From the NCBI GenBank assembly GCA_026419785.1, contig JAODTK010004743.1, forward strand, positions 186,001 to 250,000: DNA of 64,000 bases. Direction: 5' to 3'. The translations under genes and the position numbers were made by a program. This DNA comes from Sclerodactyla briareus (taxonomy: Eukaryota > Echinodermata > Holothuroidea > Dendrochirotida > Sclerodactylidae). Positions 24,311 through 36,503 of this stretch are shown here, piece by piece (within the stretch, counting starts at the first letter, position 1; the number at the start of each line of letters is the position of its first letter). The notes below the pieces were generated by a model that ran no database searches, was not told the DNA's origin, and was given only the letters and a program-made list of their open reading frames with translations.

Positions 24311-25943
24311 CAATGTGACAAGTACGGTCGGAGATTCATCAAAGTACACACTTTTGTGGCCCAAAAAGCAAAAGTTTACAGACTGGATAGATAGGAGGAT
24401 AGATAGGTAGAATGACACGGTCATGGGCATCACAATAGCTCAACAGCATAGCTGGTTTGAGCCAAAAATGCAGGTTCCGACCTAGGGAGTAGGGGGTAGG
24501 GTGAGGCCCTTCGGGAACTTGGCCCCCCATCGGGGAACTTGGACCCCCCGTCGGGGAATCCTGGCGCCACCACTGATTCGCAGCCATACAAAAAGGCCTA
24601 TTCAGAGATTCAAGATACTGTACATGCAAAATGCTTACGTCACAATAGCAAAATTTCACCCACTGACATCACAAACTAACTAGGTGAGAACCAGAGCTAA
24701 ACCTGTAATGGTTTAATGGAAAATTCCATGGAACCAGCCTCCCAATTGGCATAACAACTAAAATAGTTTGATCAATATTTTTTACCTCTCCAAAACAATT
24801 CAAACATGCTACAAGAATTGAGTATACGACTGCCAAAGGAGTACTTAAGGCCAAGTAAAAATAAAAACATGTTTAGCGTCCCGTTCTTTCGAAAATGAGA
24901 AGGCGGCCCCCTTTTTTTTTTTCTTTTTTTTTGCGACCCGACCATTGCTTATCAAGATGTTTATATACCAGATGGGTGTCCCACATGTAGCTTGAACTAC
25001 TACTAATAGCCATTCATAACCAGAAATTGCATGATACCATTTCTACAAAATTTCAAAGAGAAAGTACCAGACTTTATAGACAGGTTTGAAAAGAGGAAAA
25101 GAAGCGGGTCGAAGCATGGGGGGGGGTCTTGCCACTTGGGACCTTTTCTCAGGAGGCCTGTTTTATTCCTTTTTATTTTATTGTCTACCGTTTCTTACTA
25201 ACCTAAAACCTGCTTCAATTGTTTCTCTGTCAAGAGCAAACTGATTTCATGGAGTTCGACTTTCAAATATTCTTTCAAAAAAGTTATGGCCTGAATGAAG
25301 AAAAAAAAAGAATCTCCAAAAATGAGGCAGGCGGGGATGCTGAACATGACATTATTTTTATTTCGCCTAATAATACTTATAAATTAATAACGCAAGCTAC
25401 CACTCAACTCTGACTCAGTCGGACTACAGCCAGAGCCAGTAGCTCAGGTTTAATCACACTCAGTCACAGTTAAGTGCATCCAACTGGAGAGTAGGCCTAC
25501 ATCACATTCCAAACGACTAGGCCCAAGTTGGCCTACATGTATCAACATATACCAATAGGCTTAGTGCATGATGTGCGTACATTCTTCAATGTTTTGATTG
25601 AGGTTATTGAACTCAAATTCATTGAACATTAATGTGAAACCCTGTTGTTAGTTACTACGCTAACGTAAACAACGACTGACTCAATGTCCAGTGATGCCAA
25701 TGTGACTGTTTTTCACTGTAATTTAAATGGAGCAGCATGATCGTGATCTTGTTAGAGTGGAATTAGGAACAAGCATACTTCAAGCCCTGGGTGCGCACCT
25801 ACACATTGCCCGGTCCTAACTCGGAGTCGCCTTGGGAGGTTTGACCAGAGCACTACCTGCCGGCAGGTACCTATTTCAATTATTTGGACGGAAAGAGCAA
25901 TTTATGCTCCACAATATGCACGTACTTCATGCAAATGACTCAC
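24311..25943. other. Distal part of intron 1
   Basis: Includes a (GATA)-like tract near 24,385 and a T-rich tract at 24,912. Nothing gene-like with splice signals was found. Confidence 0.35.
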
Positions 25944-26007
25944 CATAAAACGTTCCAAAACATGAAAAGATAGCGATAAAATAATATTTCACATAAATCC
26001 GAGCCAT
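25944..26007 (-). CDS. Candidate first coding exon: signal peptide
   Basis: On the minus strand an ATG at 26,007 opens 21 codons, reading MARIYVKYYFIAIFSCFGTF and one Tyr, then one base before a strong GTGAGT donor. The stretch has a basic N-terminus (Arg3, Lys7), a hydrophobic core and small residues near its end, as in a secretion signal. The exon ends in phase 1. Joined to the two-Ig exon at 11,308 it makes a Gly codon and continues GESKDKPKRVV into the first Ig domain, the common layout of Ig receptors. No other exon is needed between them. Against it: the exon is only 64 coding bases, the intron would be 14.6 kb, and a hydrophobic 21-codon frame can arise by chance. It could also start another secreted or type II membrane protein. 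Confidence 0.45.
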
Positions 26008-26800
26008 CTGTGATGTGTAACATGGTGTATTCCCGTAAACAAATTATCAGTACATCTCGGACTCGATGACCTCCTATCCAATCGTTTCGACACAACAGAT
26101 GGACGTATGCTATTGCCAAGCGTATGTCATATATGGCCGGCCCGTGTATGTAGGCACGGTAGCATCATTGCCTATGTCGCTCGCAGAATATGCCAGTGCG
26201 ATAACAACACACGTTGAATCCACTACCACCCACACAGGACGTACACACACACAAAACTCAGTTGGAGATGATTACCGGCACCAACAGTATTTGACATAGG
26301 TAATAGGTAGCCAATACGGGCACGTACTATTGACCCCCGCAGCAATAAACAGGTTCAAAAAAGGCGATTAATCGTGTGCCCAGGGTGCACCAGCCTAGCC
26401 AGCTAGCTAGATCGCTAACATCAGTCAGCGCGGGCGTGGATGAGAAATGTATAGGTTCGGCTACCGAAAATGCCTCCCATTAGTCCCATCTCATCATAAA
26501 TATGCGCATACGCTAATTGGAATTAGTCAGATAAAACATCTCGACTTTCATAGAAACGAGAAATGGTAAATGAAGTCCCGGAGAATTTGAGAACTGCGCA
26601 ATTTGGCATTGCGGGGGTTTGTGAAGGCGGAAAGTCGACCAGGAATGTCCAGTGCTGAGTGCGAGCACCATTGTTTACCTGGGCGAATGACCCCTCGAGG
26701 CCTCGCAAGCAGAGCTGAGGTAGAGCTAGAGCTAGCTAGAGCTGAGTTGAATGTCGTGGCTCTGACGTTTTGGTGGAATTACTCCCCAAATAATGTATAA
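26008..26800 (-). promoter_or_regulatory. Putative 5' UTR and promoter region of the Ig gene
   Basis: This is the upstream flank of the candidate signal-peptide exon. It is freer of recognisable repeats than its surroundings and holds noticeably more CG dinucleotides than the AT-rich repeats around it. A short (AGCTAG)-type repeat lies near 26,720. No TATA box or initiator could be placed with confidence. The call depends wholly on the first-exon call. Confidence 0.2.
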
Positions 26801-27530
26801 CATGACTAACACGCCGACTGCGATAAACGTATTCCGAATTACAAAAAAATAACATGGGAGGGACAACGAGAATGTAATCAGGAAAGTACGCCTGTACCCA
26901 GCTGAGCAGGCATGCTAAGGAGAGCAACACCTGCAGGAACGTAGCCAGTTTACCGTTGCTGTGGCGGAAGGGGTGGGTCGACTCATTTCCCCATTGGGCG
27001 TACCGCCGTCCTGGGACCAGGAGGGGTATAAAGACAGGGTCATAGAGGAAGGGGAGGAATGGTGTGTCTCCTAGCTCCCCTTTCGAAATTTGTTGTTGTC
27101 TTATACTTAATTAGGGACTTATTAGGAATGGTGGCTATATTTTGCTTCTTCTTTTTTCACCAAACTTCACTTGGTTGAGAATGTTCTTGAAATCCCTTTC
27201 TATAAATATAGTATTTCCTAATTTTGCGAAAAACAAAAAGTTACGCACGTCAGCATGCATGTTTCCAATACCTTTGAATAGGCCTACTAGAGATGCTCTA
27301 ACCTGCTCAAGCAAGTCTTCACAACGGCACAACCTTCCCGTGATCGGAAACGGGAAAACACCCTATGCAGTTCGGCAAACCGATTTTTAGTGTCCTGTCG
27401 TATTGCATTGTTCCATATAGACCGAAATGAATTAATTGAATTGGAAATTGCAGTGGTAACATGCAGGAATGAATAATTATGACAATGTAACCAGTCCAAT
27501 CCTGGGCCACTCGCGGGACATTGGCGTGCC

Positions 27531-30316
27531 TAAGCGGAGCGCACATAGATTGGCGCGTAGTGTAGACAATAATTTTTTTTTTTTTTAGCAAGATAGGTTC
27601 TTCCAGAGGGCAGGAAATGACACTTCCCTGACCTATTTTATGGAGAGAATGTAGTGGCATAGCCACAGTTTTTGCATAAAAAATGGTGGTGGCAGAATGT
27701 CATAAAGATTTTTTAAATTGCCACAATATCAAAAAAAAGTGCTGAGTATAATTCTTGGAATCATGTTCAGTATGCCTATACTGAAGACCCATTACTCCTT
27801 GAGCGCGGAGCGTTGTAAGCTAACCACACTCTGAGGGGAAAATTGTGCACCCATGTAAAATCATTGGAGGAATCCTTCCACTTTTGCTATCCACGGCTTG
27901 ATTCCATTTATCCCAAAAAGTATCTCGTAATTCTTGCATTCCAGGCAGGCATCGATGCAATTTATTTGTTTTGTTTTTTTGTTTTTCTGGTGCACACCTA
28001 ACATCCAGTCCACTGTAAAAATATTTTGCCGTTTCACCGCATATAGGCATAGTTCTAGTAACTCGCGAAATTTTGGAATGTTCAGGTGGTCGTGATTCAA
28101 TCAGCGCAATATAGCAATGCACCAGAACCAGGGACCACGCAAAAAAAAAAAAAAAAAAAATAAAAAAAACATGCTGGGGTGGGGGTATGGTGCCATATCA
28201 GATCGCTTCTATCCTCCTCTGTTATTTGTTATCTTTGCTCAGCTAAAACCGTACGCTGTGAGATCCGCTTTCGTAGTCGGGCTATTTAGTCGGGGACTAG
28301 AGACCGTCGTAATGGTAGTTTAGTGATAGTGCTTCCACATATCAGGCCCTTCAACCCAGGCCTTTCTAGTCTTTGCCTCTTTCACTTTCCTCAAATTCGT
28401 GACTATCATCCTTTTGGAAATAGTCTCAGAAATTCGAGAACGTTTTTTTTCTTCTTCAGTGACGTTTGACATAGCCAAGAATTTTGGCTGTGGGAGCGGA
28501 TAGGGAAGGAATCATTTTGTGGCGCTGGGGCGGCTGGGACCGACTACCTAGCGGAGCGCCACCATTGGTTGTGCGGATTCGTAACAAGTAAATTTTGCCT
28601 TGCAGGGCAAAAAGACCCCCGGAGGAGACCGGATGACAGTAAATGGCACTTCCTGGGCATTTGAAGCGGTTAGAACCTTCCATAGTGGTTATCCTGTTTT
28701 TCTGGAATTTCCAAGTGAAAAGTTATCTTTTTTTTCCTCTTAATCTGCCCGCCGAAAAGGCATGTTCGTCTGCGGCACAGCACACCATTATGCAATGGCC
28801 CCCGTATATGCCGGGAAGAACGGGAAAGAACATTTGCATCTCGGCCTTCTACAACTGTTCAAGTTAGTTGCGCTGGAGCCCATGTTGATTTTGTATACTT
28901 GTAGGCGTATGAAACCAGCTCATAAAAACCCCCGAATCTTGGAGCTTTGTACCGCAGTTGATGGGAAACGAGGAAGCGGATTGCGCTGAGCGCGCAAAGA
29001 AAAACTACCAAAGTCTATTCTCCCGATAAGTCAAGTTTTACGCCCATTCGTTTAGTCGTATTTTTCGAATTTTTAGTCTCTCGATCATCTCTCCGAACAG
29101 ATTACTCTCTGCCCTACCTACTTATCAAACTAACCCTTGATGTCGTAAATAAACCAGTGGGATGGCGGTAACAGTTATAGTCATTGGATTCACTCCTCCA
29201 ACAAACCCAAACGCCAACTGCACTCCGGACGCAGTGGCCCGTACCCACGGGGGGTATGGGAGGGGGTTAGGGGTCACCCCCATGACCCAAGTTGATCAAT
29301 ACATTTTTAACACATAATGATTTTTGGTTTTTCAGATTCAGTATAGGGCTTTGCAGCTGTTTTTTTTTTTTTTTTTTAGCACATATTTAGCAATACGTAG
29401 GCAGCATGTGTCTAGGGCCCATAAAATTGTACTCATTTGCCAATAGGCAGGGTGAGGCGCACTTCCCTGGGTTTCCGACCGCATCATAAAAATAAAAATC
29501 AGGGCAATTGGAGCAATTCTTTTCACAAAAAACCACTTCTGCCATGTTGGTTGTCTCGTTTTGGCGGCAATGATCAAGTGTTTCGCTGAGTTAGGGGAGC
29601 GGGACTTTTCCCGCCTTGTACGCCCATGGAACTTGAAAGAGGGAAAAGAATCGTGAAAACTGTGGATGGTGGGATGCGTAATTGGGTTCTCCCCCCCCCT
29701 CCCCCTCCGGTGATGTATCGACCCCTATGCAGTATCTTTTGATCGCTGTCCAGCGAGCTGATTTTGTACACTCCTTTCTTTTACATGCTTGGGGTACTGG
29801 TACGAATATTTCAATTAAAGCGGAGCGCACCATGGGCTGGCGCGGTAGCGTCCAGGGAAAATTTGTGGATTTTAAGACCCTTCAGATGGCCGGGAAAAAC
29901 ACGGCCGTGTATTTTGAGTGCATTTCACCAGCCTTGAAAATATATATCGCATGTCTTGCAATTTTCTTTCTGATTCAGGAGAGAAAGATCAATCTATATA
30001 AAGTCAATACATAATCTATCCGATGAGTCGAGATGACAAGGAATTATATTACTATACATCCGCTTTCATTCATTCCATCTATCAAGTTCCATACTAGTTC
30101 CTTCATAATCGCGGGTTACTTGGCCCATCCCGTCAATCCATCAATAGGCCTATGTTGCAAACTTGTCCGTAATTTGAAATCATAGTTCACCGCACTGATT
30201 TAATAAAACTGTGACATCGTCGTCATACTCTGGGTCGGCGATTTGTGTTAAATATTGAAAGGGGAGACATATGTGGTAGTACCATGAGTCGAGCGCCACC
30301 ATCATTAGCGCGTAGC
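27531..30316. repeat. Cluster of GCGGAGCGCCACCAT-type fragments
   Basis: Copies of the block at 27,531, 28,551, 29,819 and 30,289, each followed within about 50-100 bp by a variant of 'agacccctcagatggcaggaa'. A fragment at 29,340-29,480 ('cagcatgtgt', 'atttgccaataggcag', 'gcgcacttccctgggttt') matches the right end of the 4.6-kb unit at 40,830-40,945. Open frames here, including 130 codons at 30,657, show no protein family features. Confidence 0.55.
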
Positions 30317-31899
30317 CATTAAGGAAAAAATCTTTTACGACCCCCAAATTGCAGGAAATGGAATCCCCAGCCTAATTGCGGTGCGCAAACAAATTCCAGA
30401 AAAATAAATTTCCGAAAATTGATATGTTTATTCATTACAGTTCCTCATCGTGGCCTCCATTCCTACCATCTGAACATACGGGTGCCTCTTTTTTAGAGGT
30501 ATTCCGCTGATCGGGCCCAAAAGACCCTCCAATTGGCCTTTTAGAGGTTGTCATCAGCATGTGATAGAAAATGTGTTCATTTTCGGACCTCTGGGTTAAA
30601 GAAAAATGAACCCCTCAGTAGGAAGTTGGTAATGTTTCAGATTTTACAGTCCAAGAATGGTTTGGTCCCACTCCGCGCCTCACTCAATATATTGCCAAAG
30701 TCAATCACGTAAACTCCTTACGATGTGCACAATCCTCTGCAGTGTTGTTTTTCGTTGTTGGTTGTGCATTAGAGCTTTCATCAAGAAGCAGCACGGCAGG
30801 CTGGCAAAGTCAACAATAAGGCTTAGGAGTAGACTAAAATCTAGTCATTGGTTATGTGATGCAGTGTTAGGAAATGCTAAGCAGTTGGATGCCATCATTG
30901 GCGCACGTACGGGGGAAACATTGAATCGTGTCCCAAATCAAATTCTCTTGGGAAAATGTTCACCGAACTGTGATGACACGGATGAGAAAAAATCGGACGA
31001 AGTATTGTGCATGGGCTACTGTATTACATATGTAACGGAGAGAAATTAAAACAGCGCGCGCAGTTGAGCAATCCTATTATAAATATGTGCTAGGTCTTTG
31101 TGTTATGGCCGTACTGTACCTTCGTTGCTACCTTTCATTATGGAGATGGATATGGGGGGGGGGGGGTGATCAAATATAGCCATCCCCAACATAAAATATT
31201 GGGGGGGTGTGTCCCATCCTTCAGTCCCCCGCGATTTACGCCTATGCTGTGATTATCGTGAAATCCTGTTTGTGACCTTTTGTTACGGAGGTTGGATATT
31301 TGGCAGGAATCACTACGCACTTGCATTCTTGTTGTATTTTCAGAGACGTTACCTCTACCGCATTGGTGATTCTACAGTGCGCGTAAACCGGTACGGTACC
31401 CCAGGCGAACGGGCAGGCACTGCTAACTAGGTTAGAATTCATTCAATGAATATAGGCCTATAGGAACCAACAGAAAGCAACGCACCTGCGCTATATGAAT
31501 GTTGAGTCGTACAGAGGCTTTCTCCAACCGAGCACCAGTGCAGTAGGCGAAAAACAAGTGCCATAGGCCGTCGATCCGGGGGGGGGGGGGGGGGATGGGG
31601 GATGGGGGATGGGGGGGCGGCTGATCCCCCAATATTTGGTCGGGGGGGGTGCCTATGTAATAATCCCCCCCCCCCCAATATTTGGAGCCCAACAGTGCAC
31701 TGAAAATTTAATGAATTCTGAAAAATGTCGGTGGTCTTTCTGAAGTAGTTCATCTACGAGCTGGAGTAGAAGAATATCCAACCATTGCCTGTGACAACCT
31801 CACTCTATTCATGACTTAGCAACGCAGTTATATATAATTTTTTCTATTTTACTATTATTTTGTTATTGTACGCGCTCGCACGTCCGTGTCCGTACATGA

Positions 31900-33485
31900 A
31901 CAAACGCTGACCATAGCCGAAGGTGCATGGTCGAGTATGTTGTATAACCCAAAGCTCCGCTTCGTGTAGAGGCTAATTTCTATCGCCAAAGTAACTTGGG
32001 GGGGGGGGTTAATGTTACGGCAATTTCAATAGTATATTACAGTGTGTCGCTGACGGTTTGACGTACAGAACCCATATTGGGTTGGGGGACGCAATGATTT
32101 TGTCCCCCCAATATTTTGAGCCCGACTGCTATTTCGCTTGACACTGTATCCGACATGTCTACAGCAACCATGTGTTTAAACCAAAATGCATGAGGACTTA
32201 AATGATCAGTTGAGGTGATTCTGTGCCTTCAATTTTCGAAATCTTTGCGCGCTGCGCGAGGGTATTCCATGTGTCGTAATGTTCAGACGTATTAGATGTA
32301 CCTTCGCAGACATGATGTTCCTTAACATTATCAAATTAAAATTATCAATGAAAGAACGGGTGTCTCCTCCATCAATCCATAGCGTTTACATAAGATTGTT
32401 GTCTTCACCAGCTGTGGTGTATCTCTCCGTGAGGTGAAAGGGGTTGAGACGACGGGGGATAGGTCTACCACCTGCGGGATCTGTGATTTTTATCTATTAT
32501 GGTGCGACCAAGTGTTGAAAGTTGAGGTGCACTAGCTGTGCACATACTACTATGAGGGTAACACGGTGCGGCATCGGAAATGCAACTAGGGAACGACACC
32601 GAGTCCAAACATGCCTAATCTTTTATGGAATGCACAAAACTGTAATTTTGTGTCGTTGGAGGGAGGACTGTGGGGCGACGGGGCTAAGGTCTACCTCCTG
32701 GGTGGGACCTGTGATTGTTTGACAAAAATATGGGTCTATCTTGTGCAAATGTAAAATAGGACATATCGCAATCAAAGTATGTGTGCGACCTTTTTTAAAG
32801 TTGGGTTGCGTGACGGTGCACATACTAAGGGGGCGGCACACGGTGCGGGTAGAAACTCCTTAAAATAGCCGTCGAAGATTCAGAGATTCTCGACCGGAGG
32901 AAACGGCAAAAATTCGTGCAAAGACATGACATTTTTGGTGAAGACGAGTTATACCAAATTGGTCGTCTTTGAGATGGGACATGTCCAAAAAGTGAAAATT
33001 TTGTGCGCGCTTCGCGCGCGCAGCTTGGTTTCACTTCTATGTCATACGCATCTGACCACAAGCTGCTCCAAGTAGAAATGTCCCCCCATGCGCGGTGGTC
33101 CGTAAGAAGGATAAACGGGAGCCGTAATTTTTGAGTGAAAATCTAGGCCTGCACTGTCGACGTGATAGGTCAGAGAGGGGTCAGTGCACTGTCGATCGTT
33201 AGGGCAATCAGGATCCTGCGAAATCTCGCGCTTCGCGCGAACGTAGTGGTTGGGCAATTGTCCATTTCGATTGATCCCTTCCATGACTGAACCTCACGTG
33301 CATCGTATTTCAGAATGTCACAGCACCCAATATGCAAGACCTGTGAATTATCCCTGAGGCGGATAAGTTTTGGAGAGAACCCTTTCCTTGAAATAAAAAT
33401 TTGATATCGATGTAAGGAGTGCTGCTGACTGTCCCATAAGACATGAGAAGTGCGTTTACTGTAATTAGGGGGTCGGTAAACGAAA
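31900..33485. other. Insertion inside the inverted copy
   Basis: No match to the 4.6-kb units. Holds a direct duplication of roughly 225-240 bp (units near 32,455 and 32,690 sharing 'gtctacc.cctg.g.g.gatctgtgat', 'gtgcgacc' and 'cacggtgcgg') and three CpG palindromes: GCGCGCTGCGCG (32,246), GCGCGCTTCGCGCGCGC (33,004) and CGCGCTTCGCGCG (33,228). No coding frame is convincing. Confidence 0.5.
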
Positions 33486-34149
33486 ATTTCTTGTACGCTA
33501 CGTGCCCCTGTGGTGGCCGCTCCGCCTAAGATGTATTTGCACTCGCCGTCCTCCCCAACCGGCCAACACAAATCGACGCTCGTGACTAAGGTAATATAGT
33601 CATCAGTGGTAGGGCCGGGAATTGACTTAAGAATACAACAAAATTTGAGATTTCGCGTTTAGTAGTAGGTATCAACAGTGACAGACTGTGGACTGCCCGC
33701 GGTCGTCCATTACACGTTGATGGCGGGCAAAACCTGGCATCTTGCAGAAACCGCAAAGCTCCTAACAATAATGGGAAAACTATAAATATCAATCCTGCTA
33801 TCCCTGGCCGGGACGCATTTTTTTTTTTGTTGGCAGGATTCGTATGGGCACCAGGGCAGTTTTCGACTCATTTCAACCAAGATATGGGTATTTAAGTCGG
33901 TATACAAAATCCTTCAAGAGGAATAAACGCAAGCTTATTCAGACCTCCGATCTGTTCATTGTCTCTATGAAAGAGATTGAAATGGATGGATAAATTGGTT
34001 ATGTAAATTATAAAGAACCACAGCATATAAAACATGGGGGGGCGGGGGGGAACGTCATGAACAAAGAAGATGTAGGTAATCTTGTAATGATCATAAAATG
34101 TCATTTAACTAACTACATTTTAAAGTATTTTCTAGTGCTGTGAGAGGTT

Positions 34150-34550
34150 GCTATATAGATATTGCATCACCACTGCCGAAACTAATATGGCAGTCTTAAC
34201 AAACTCGGCATCACCACTGCCGAACTACCACATAGAGGTGGTAACGACTGATGCACACATGCCGAACTAACGCATAGAGGTGGTAACGACTGTTTTTTTT
34301 TTTTTTTTTGCCCCATCACCACTGCGAAACTAATGCAGAGAGGCGGTAAGGCCTGTGCATCACCACTCCCAACTAGCGCATATAGGTGATAATGTCCTGT
34401 GTATTTCATCACTTCCGAACAAAGCATAGAGGTTGGTTAACAACCTGTGGCATGACCACTGTCAAACATGATGCATAGAGGTGGTAACAACATGTCCCTC
34501 ACCACGGCCACACCAACGCACAGAGGTGGTAAGAACTTGTGCACACCACG
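34150..34550 (-). repeat. 45-bp minisatellite, inverted copy
   Basis: Eight to nine units of 'catcaccactgccgaact' + 'aacgcatagaggtggtaacg', the reverse complement of the arrays at 37,640 and 42,180. Confidence 0.75.
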
Positions 34551-34791
34551 CCAAAATACACACGAAGTAGTACAACTGAATCACATGCTCAGATTTCGGT
34601 TTAATTTTTGTAAAGCCAAATGTTGGAGTACACAAAAAAAAACCTGCCTCCACGACAGCCGTTTAGAAATGCTAAGTGCCCTGCTGCATCTGAGGGGGTC
34701 TATTGCCAAAATTCTTTTACAACAAGTGGTGGCGCTCAGCTTAAGATAGTCCATCATCCCCCCAATCTTCAACGGGAAATGGAACGCTATG

Positions 34792-35045
34792 AACAAGGCG
34801 ACCGCCCAAAGCATCTCGCCTGGTTGCACGAATGGTGGTTTCTTCTATCAATCATCATGCAAACAAAATTTCAAAAGACATTCCATGTGTTGCTTTGAAA
34901 TGTGGTATTAAGCATTACATAAACAACTACCAATCAGTCACCGATTTCAAATTCAAAGGACTGATTACTGACATTGTTACAAAAGGAGTACTAAGTTTTT
35001 GGGAAATGTGACTTAAATTGCCTTAAATTATGCAATAGACACAAT
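34792..35045 (+). mobile_element. 5' part of GGCGAGACA-type element
   Basis: Starts GAACAAGGCGACCGCC with CATCTCGCCTGGTTGC, then ATCATGCAAACAAA and 'aaaggactgattactgacat'. It stops where a Helitron fragment begins. Confidence 0.55.
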
Positions 35046-35054
35046 ATAGACGTG

Positions 35055-35519
35055 ATTTCCATATGCGCCGTCTCCGCCGCTGCCCGGCAACTTCTAGCCG
35101 TTAGCGCCAATACTCTTAAACGTGTCTCAGATGATTTTGAAACGTGGTACACAAGTCCGCCCTAGTGGAATCTAGAAGTGGGGCATCACGGCATTTCTGC
35201 TGCCCTCTATATTTCGCAGGTTACCGAAAATACGAAGTATCGATTTCACGAAACTTGGTGGGTGTGGACAACAGTTTAGTCTCGAAAAAAATGACGGTGA
35301 ATTCAAGGCAAACGGAGATCAAATTTGTGTTTTTCCGCATTTTTCCAAATTGTCGGATTTGAAACAAACTTGGTGAATGTAGACTGTGTTAGTCTAAACA
35401 ACATGATTTAGTCTTCTGACCAAAAATGGACGTCTTATGGGGTGTTAGATTACTTCCTCACAATGATTGCTCAAAGAGGGGATATACACGTGGGCGGTAC
35501 CCGCCCTACACATGTCTAG
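35055..35519 (+). mobile_element. 5'-truncated Helitron
   Basis: Shares 'gccgttagcgccaatactct' and 'ggtacacaagtccgccctag' with the copy at 14,074 and ends with an intact 3' end: GGGGATATACACG, GGGCGGTACCCGCCC hairpin, ACATGTCTAG, then T. Confidence 0.65.
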
Positions 35520-36503
35520 TTAATCCTGCAGGTGTCTTTGCCTATCCGATTTTGCTGCTTCCTATCGCATCACGAGAAGTCCGCAAGTGAAACCCCATCT
35601 ACGTCTGTTAAAGGGAATTCCAGCAAGAGACAGTTCCTATTTTTGCTTCTGTTCGAATCATTATCAGTCCCTACTTTGAGGCTTCGAGCCTCCGAATGAC
35701 CCTCGCCAAGATCAAAACACCGAGTTAAAGCTTCCGCACTTTGGTATTGCGCCACCATCGTTAGCGTGCTATTGGGATCCTCTGTAATTGACGTAGGCGA
35801 CGACCAGAAATGCTATGTATAACCCGACTAAAACGGATAAAACACTGTTTAGAACAGCTACAACTATGGAACTGCTTATTTGACAGTCAGTCGAAGTTTT
35901 AGCCGGCCTCGCGAAACAAACATACTTACGATTTGTACTACCGTACCCTTTCCTTTATAAATTAGGCATTCACACCAATTTCTTGGCGAATTTCGACAAA
36001 ATGGCTGGATTTTGTGACAAAATCAATATACCGAACAACGAAAACAAGCAGTCACATGATTCAATGCCCAAGCAGATGATGAGCTTTACGCGACTGTCAC
36101 GGGAAATTTGGCAGTGAAATCTCCCTATAGAGCTCACTGGGCATCCTACTAGCTTTGGGAACGTCGGACCGAGGACGGTTGGCAAAGTTGTGGCGAGCGG
36201 GCAATTTATTGTTCTCGTGACCTTTCCTAATCGGTTGTAGGCTTAACTTACTAGAAATAAGTTGGCCGACTCCTCATCAGTTGATTAGGCATCCAATTTG
36301 TTCTAAATTAACGGTTATTCTGCGTTGAAAGAATTATGATATGAAATTGATTGCTACTTATGGGCGCTGGCGCTAACGGCGTAAGTACGTGCCACACTGA
36401 GGCTATTGCTTGTTGTGCTTGGTCGTCGACACGTCACAAAATGGGCGATATTTGAAAGTTGAGCAATAATGGCTCGGTGACACTGTCCCCCGCTGTGTTA
36501 TGG

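Larger units (their letters stand above)
1066..26007 (-). other. Gene span: Ig-domain receptor-like gene, PTK7-like (partial)
   Basis: Four exons on the minus strand fit one gene: 26,007-25,944 (signal peptide), 11,308-10,777 (two Ig domains), 3,964-3,803 (first half of a third Ig) and 1,303-1,066 (second half of the third and start of a fourth). All junctions can be read as phase 1, the usual phase for Ig modules, and the third Ig domain is rebuilt cleanly across the 2.5-kb intron. Introns are about 14.6, 6.8 and 2.5 kb and full of repeats. The rest of the gene lies left of the window. The likeness to PTK7/CCK4 (seven Ig domains, one membrane segment, inactive kinase) rests on motifs I remember, not on an alignment. 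Another Ig-family adhesion receptor is possible. Confidence 0.6.
31567..34785 (-). repeat. Inverted partial copy of the 4.6-kb unit, split by an insertion
   Basis: Reverse complement of unit-1 sequence: 31,567-31,900 matches about 38,690-38,970 and 33,485-34,785 matches about 37,400-38,670. Shared marks are 'gtagttcatctacgagctgg', 'cgctcgcacgtccgt', 'gcatcaccactgccgaact' and the GTGGTGGCGCT block. The 1.6 kb between (31,900-33,485) is foreign to the unit. Confidence 0.75.

Noticed and set aside
30657-31049. 130-codon plus-strand frame
   Set aside because: No recognisable domain and no splice support; lies in the repeat complex.
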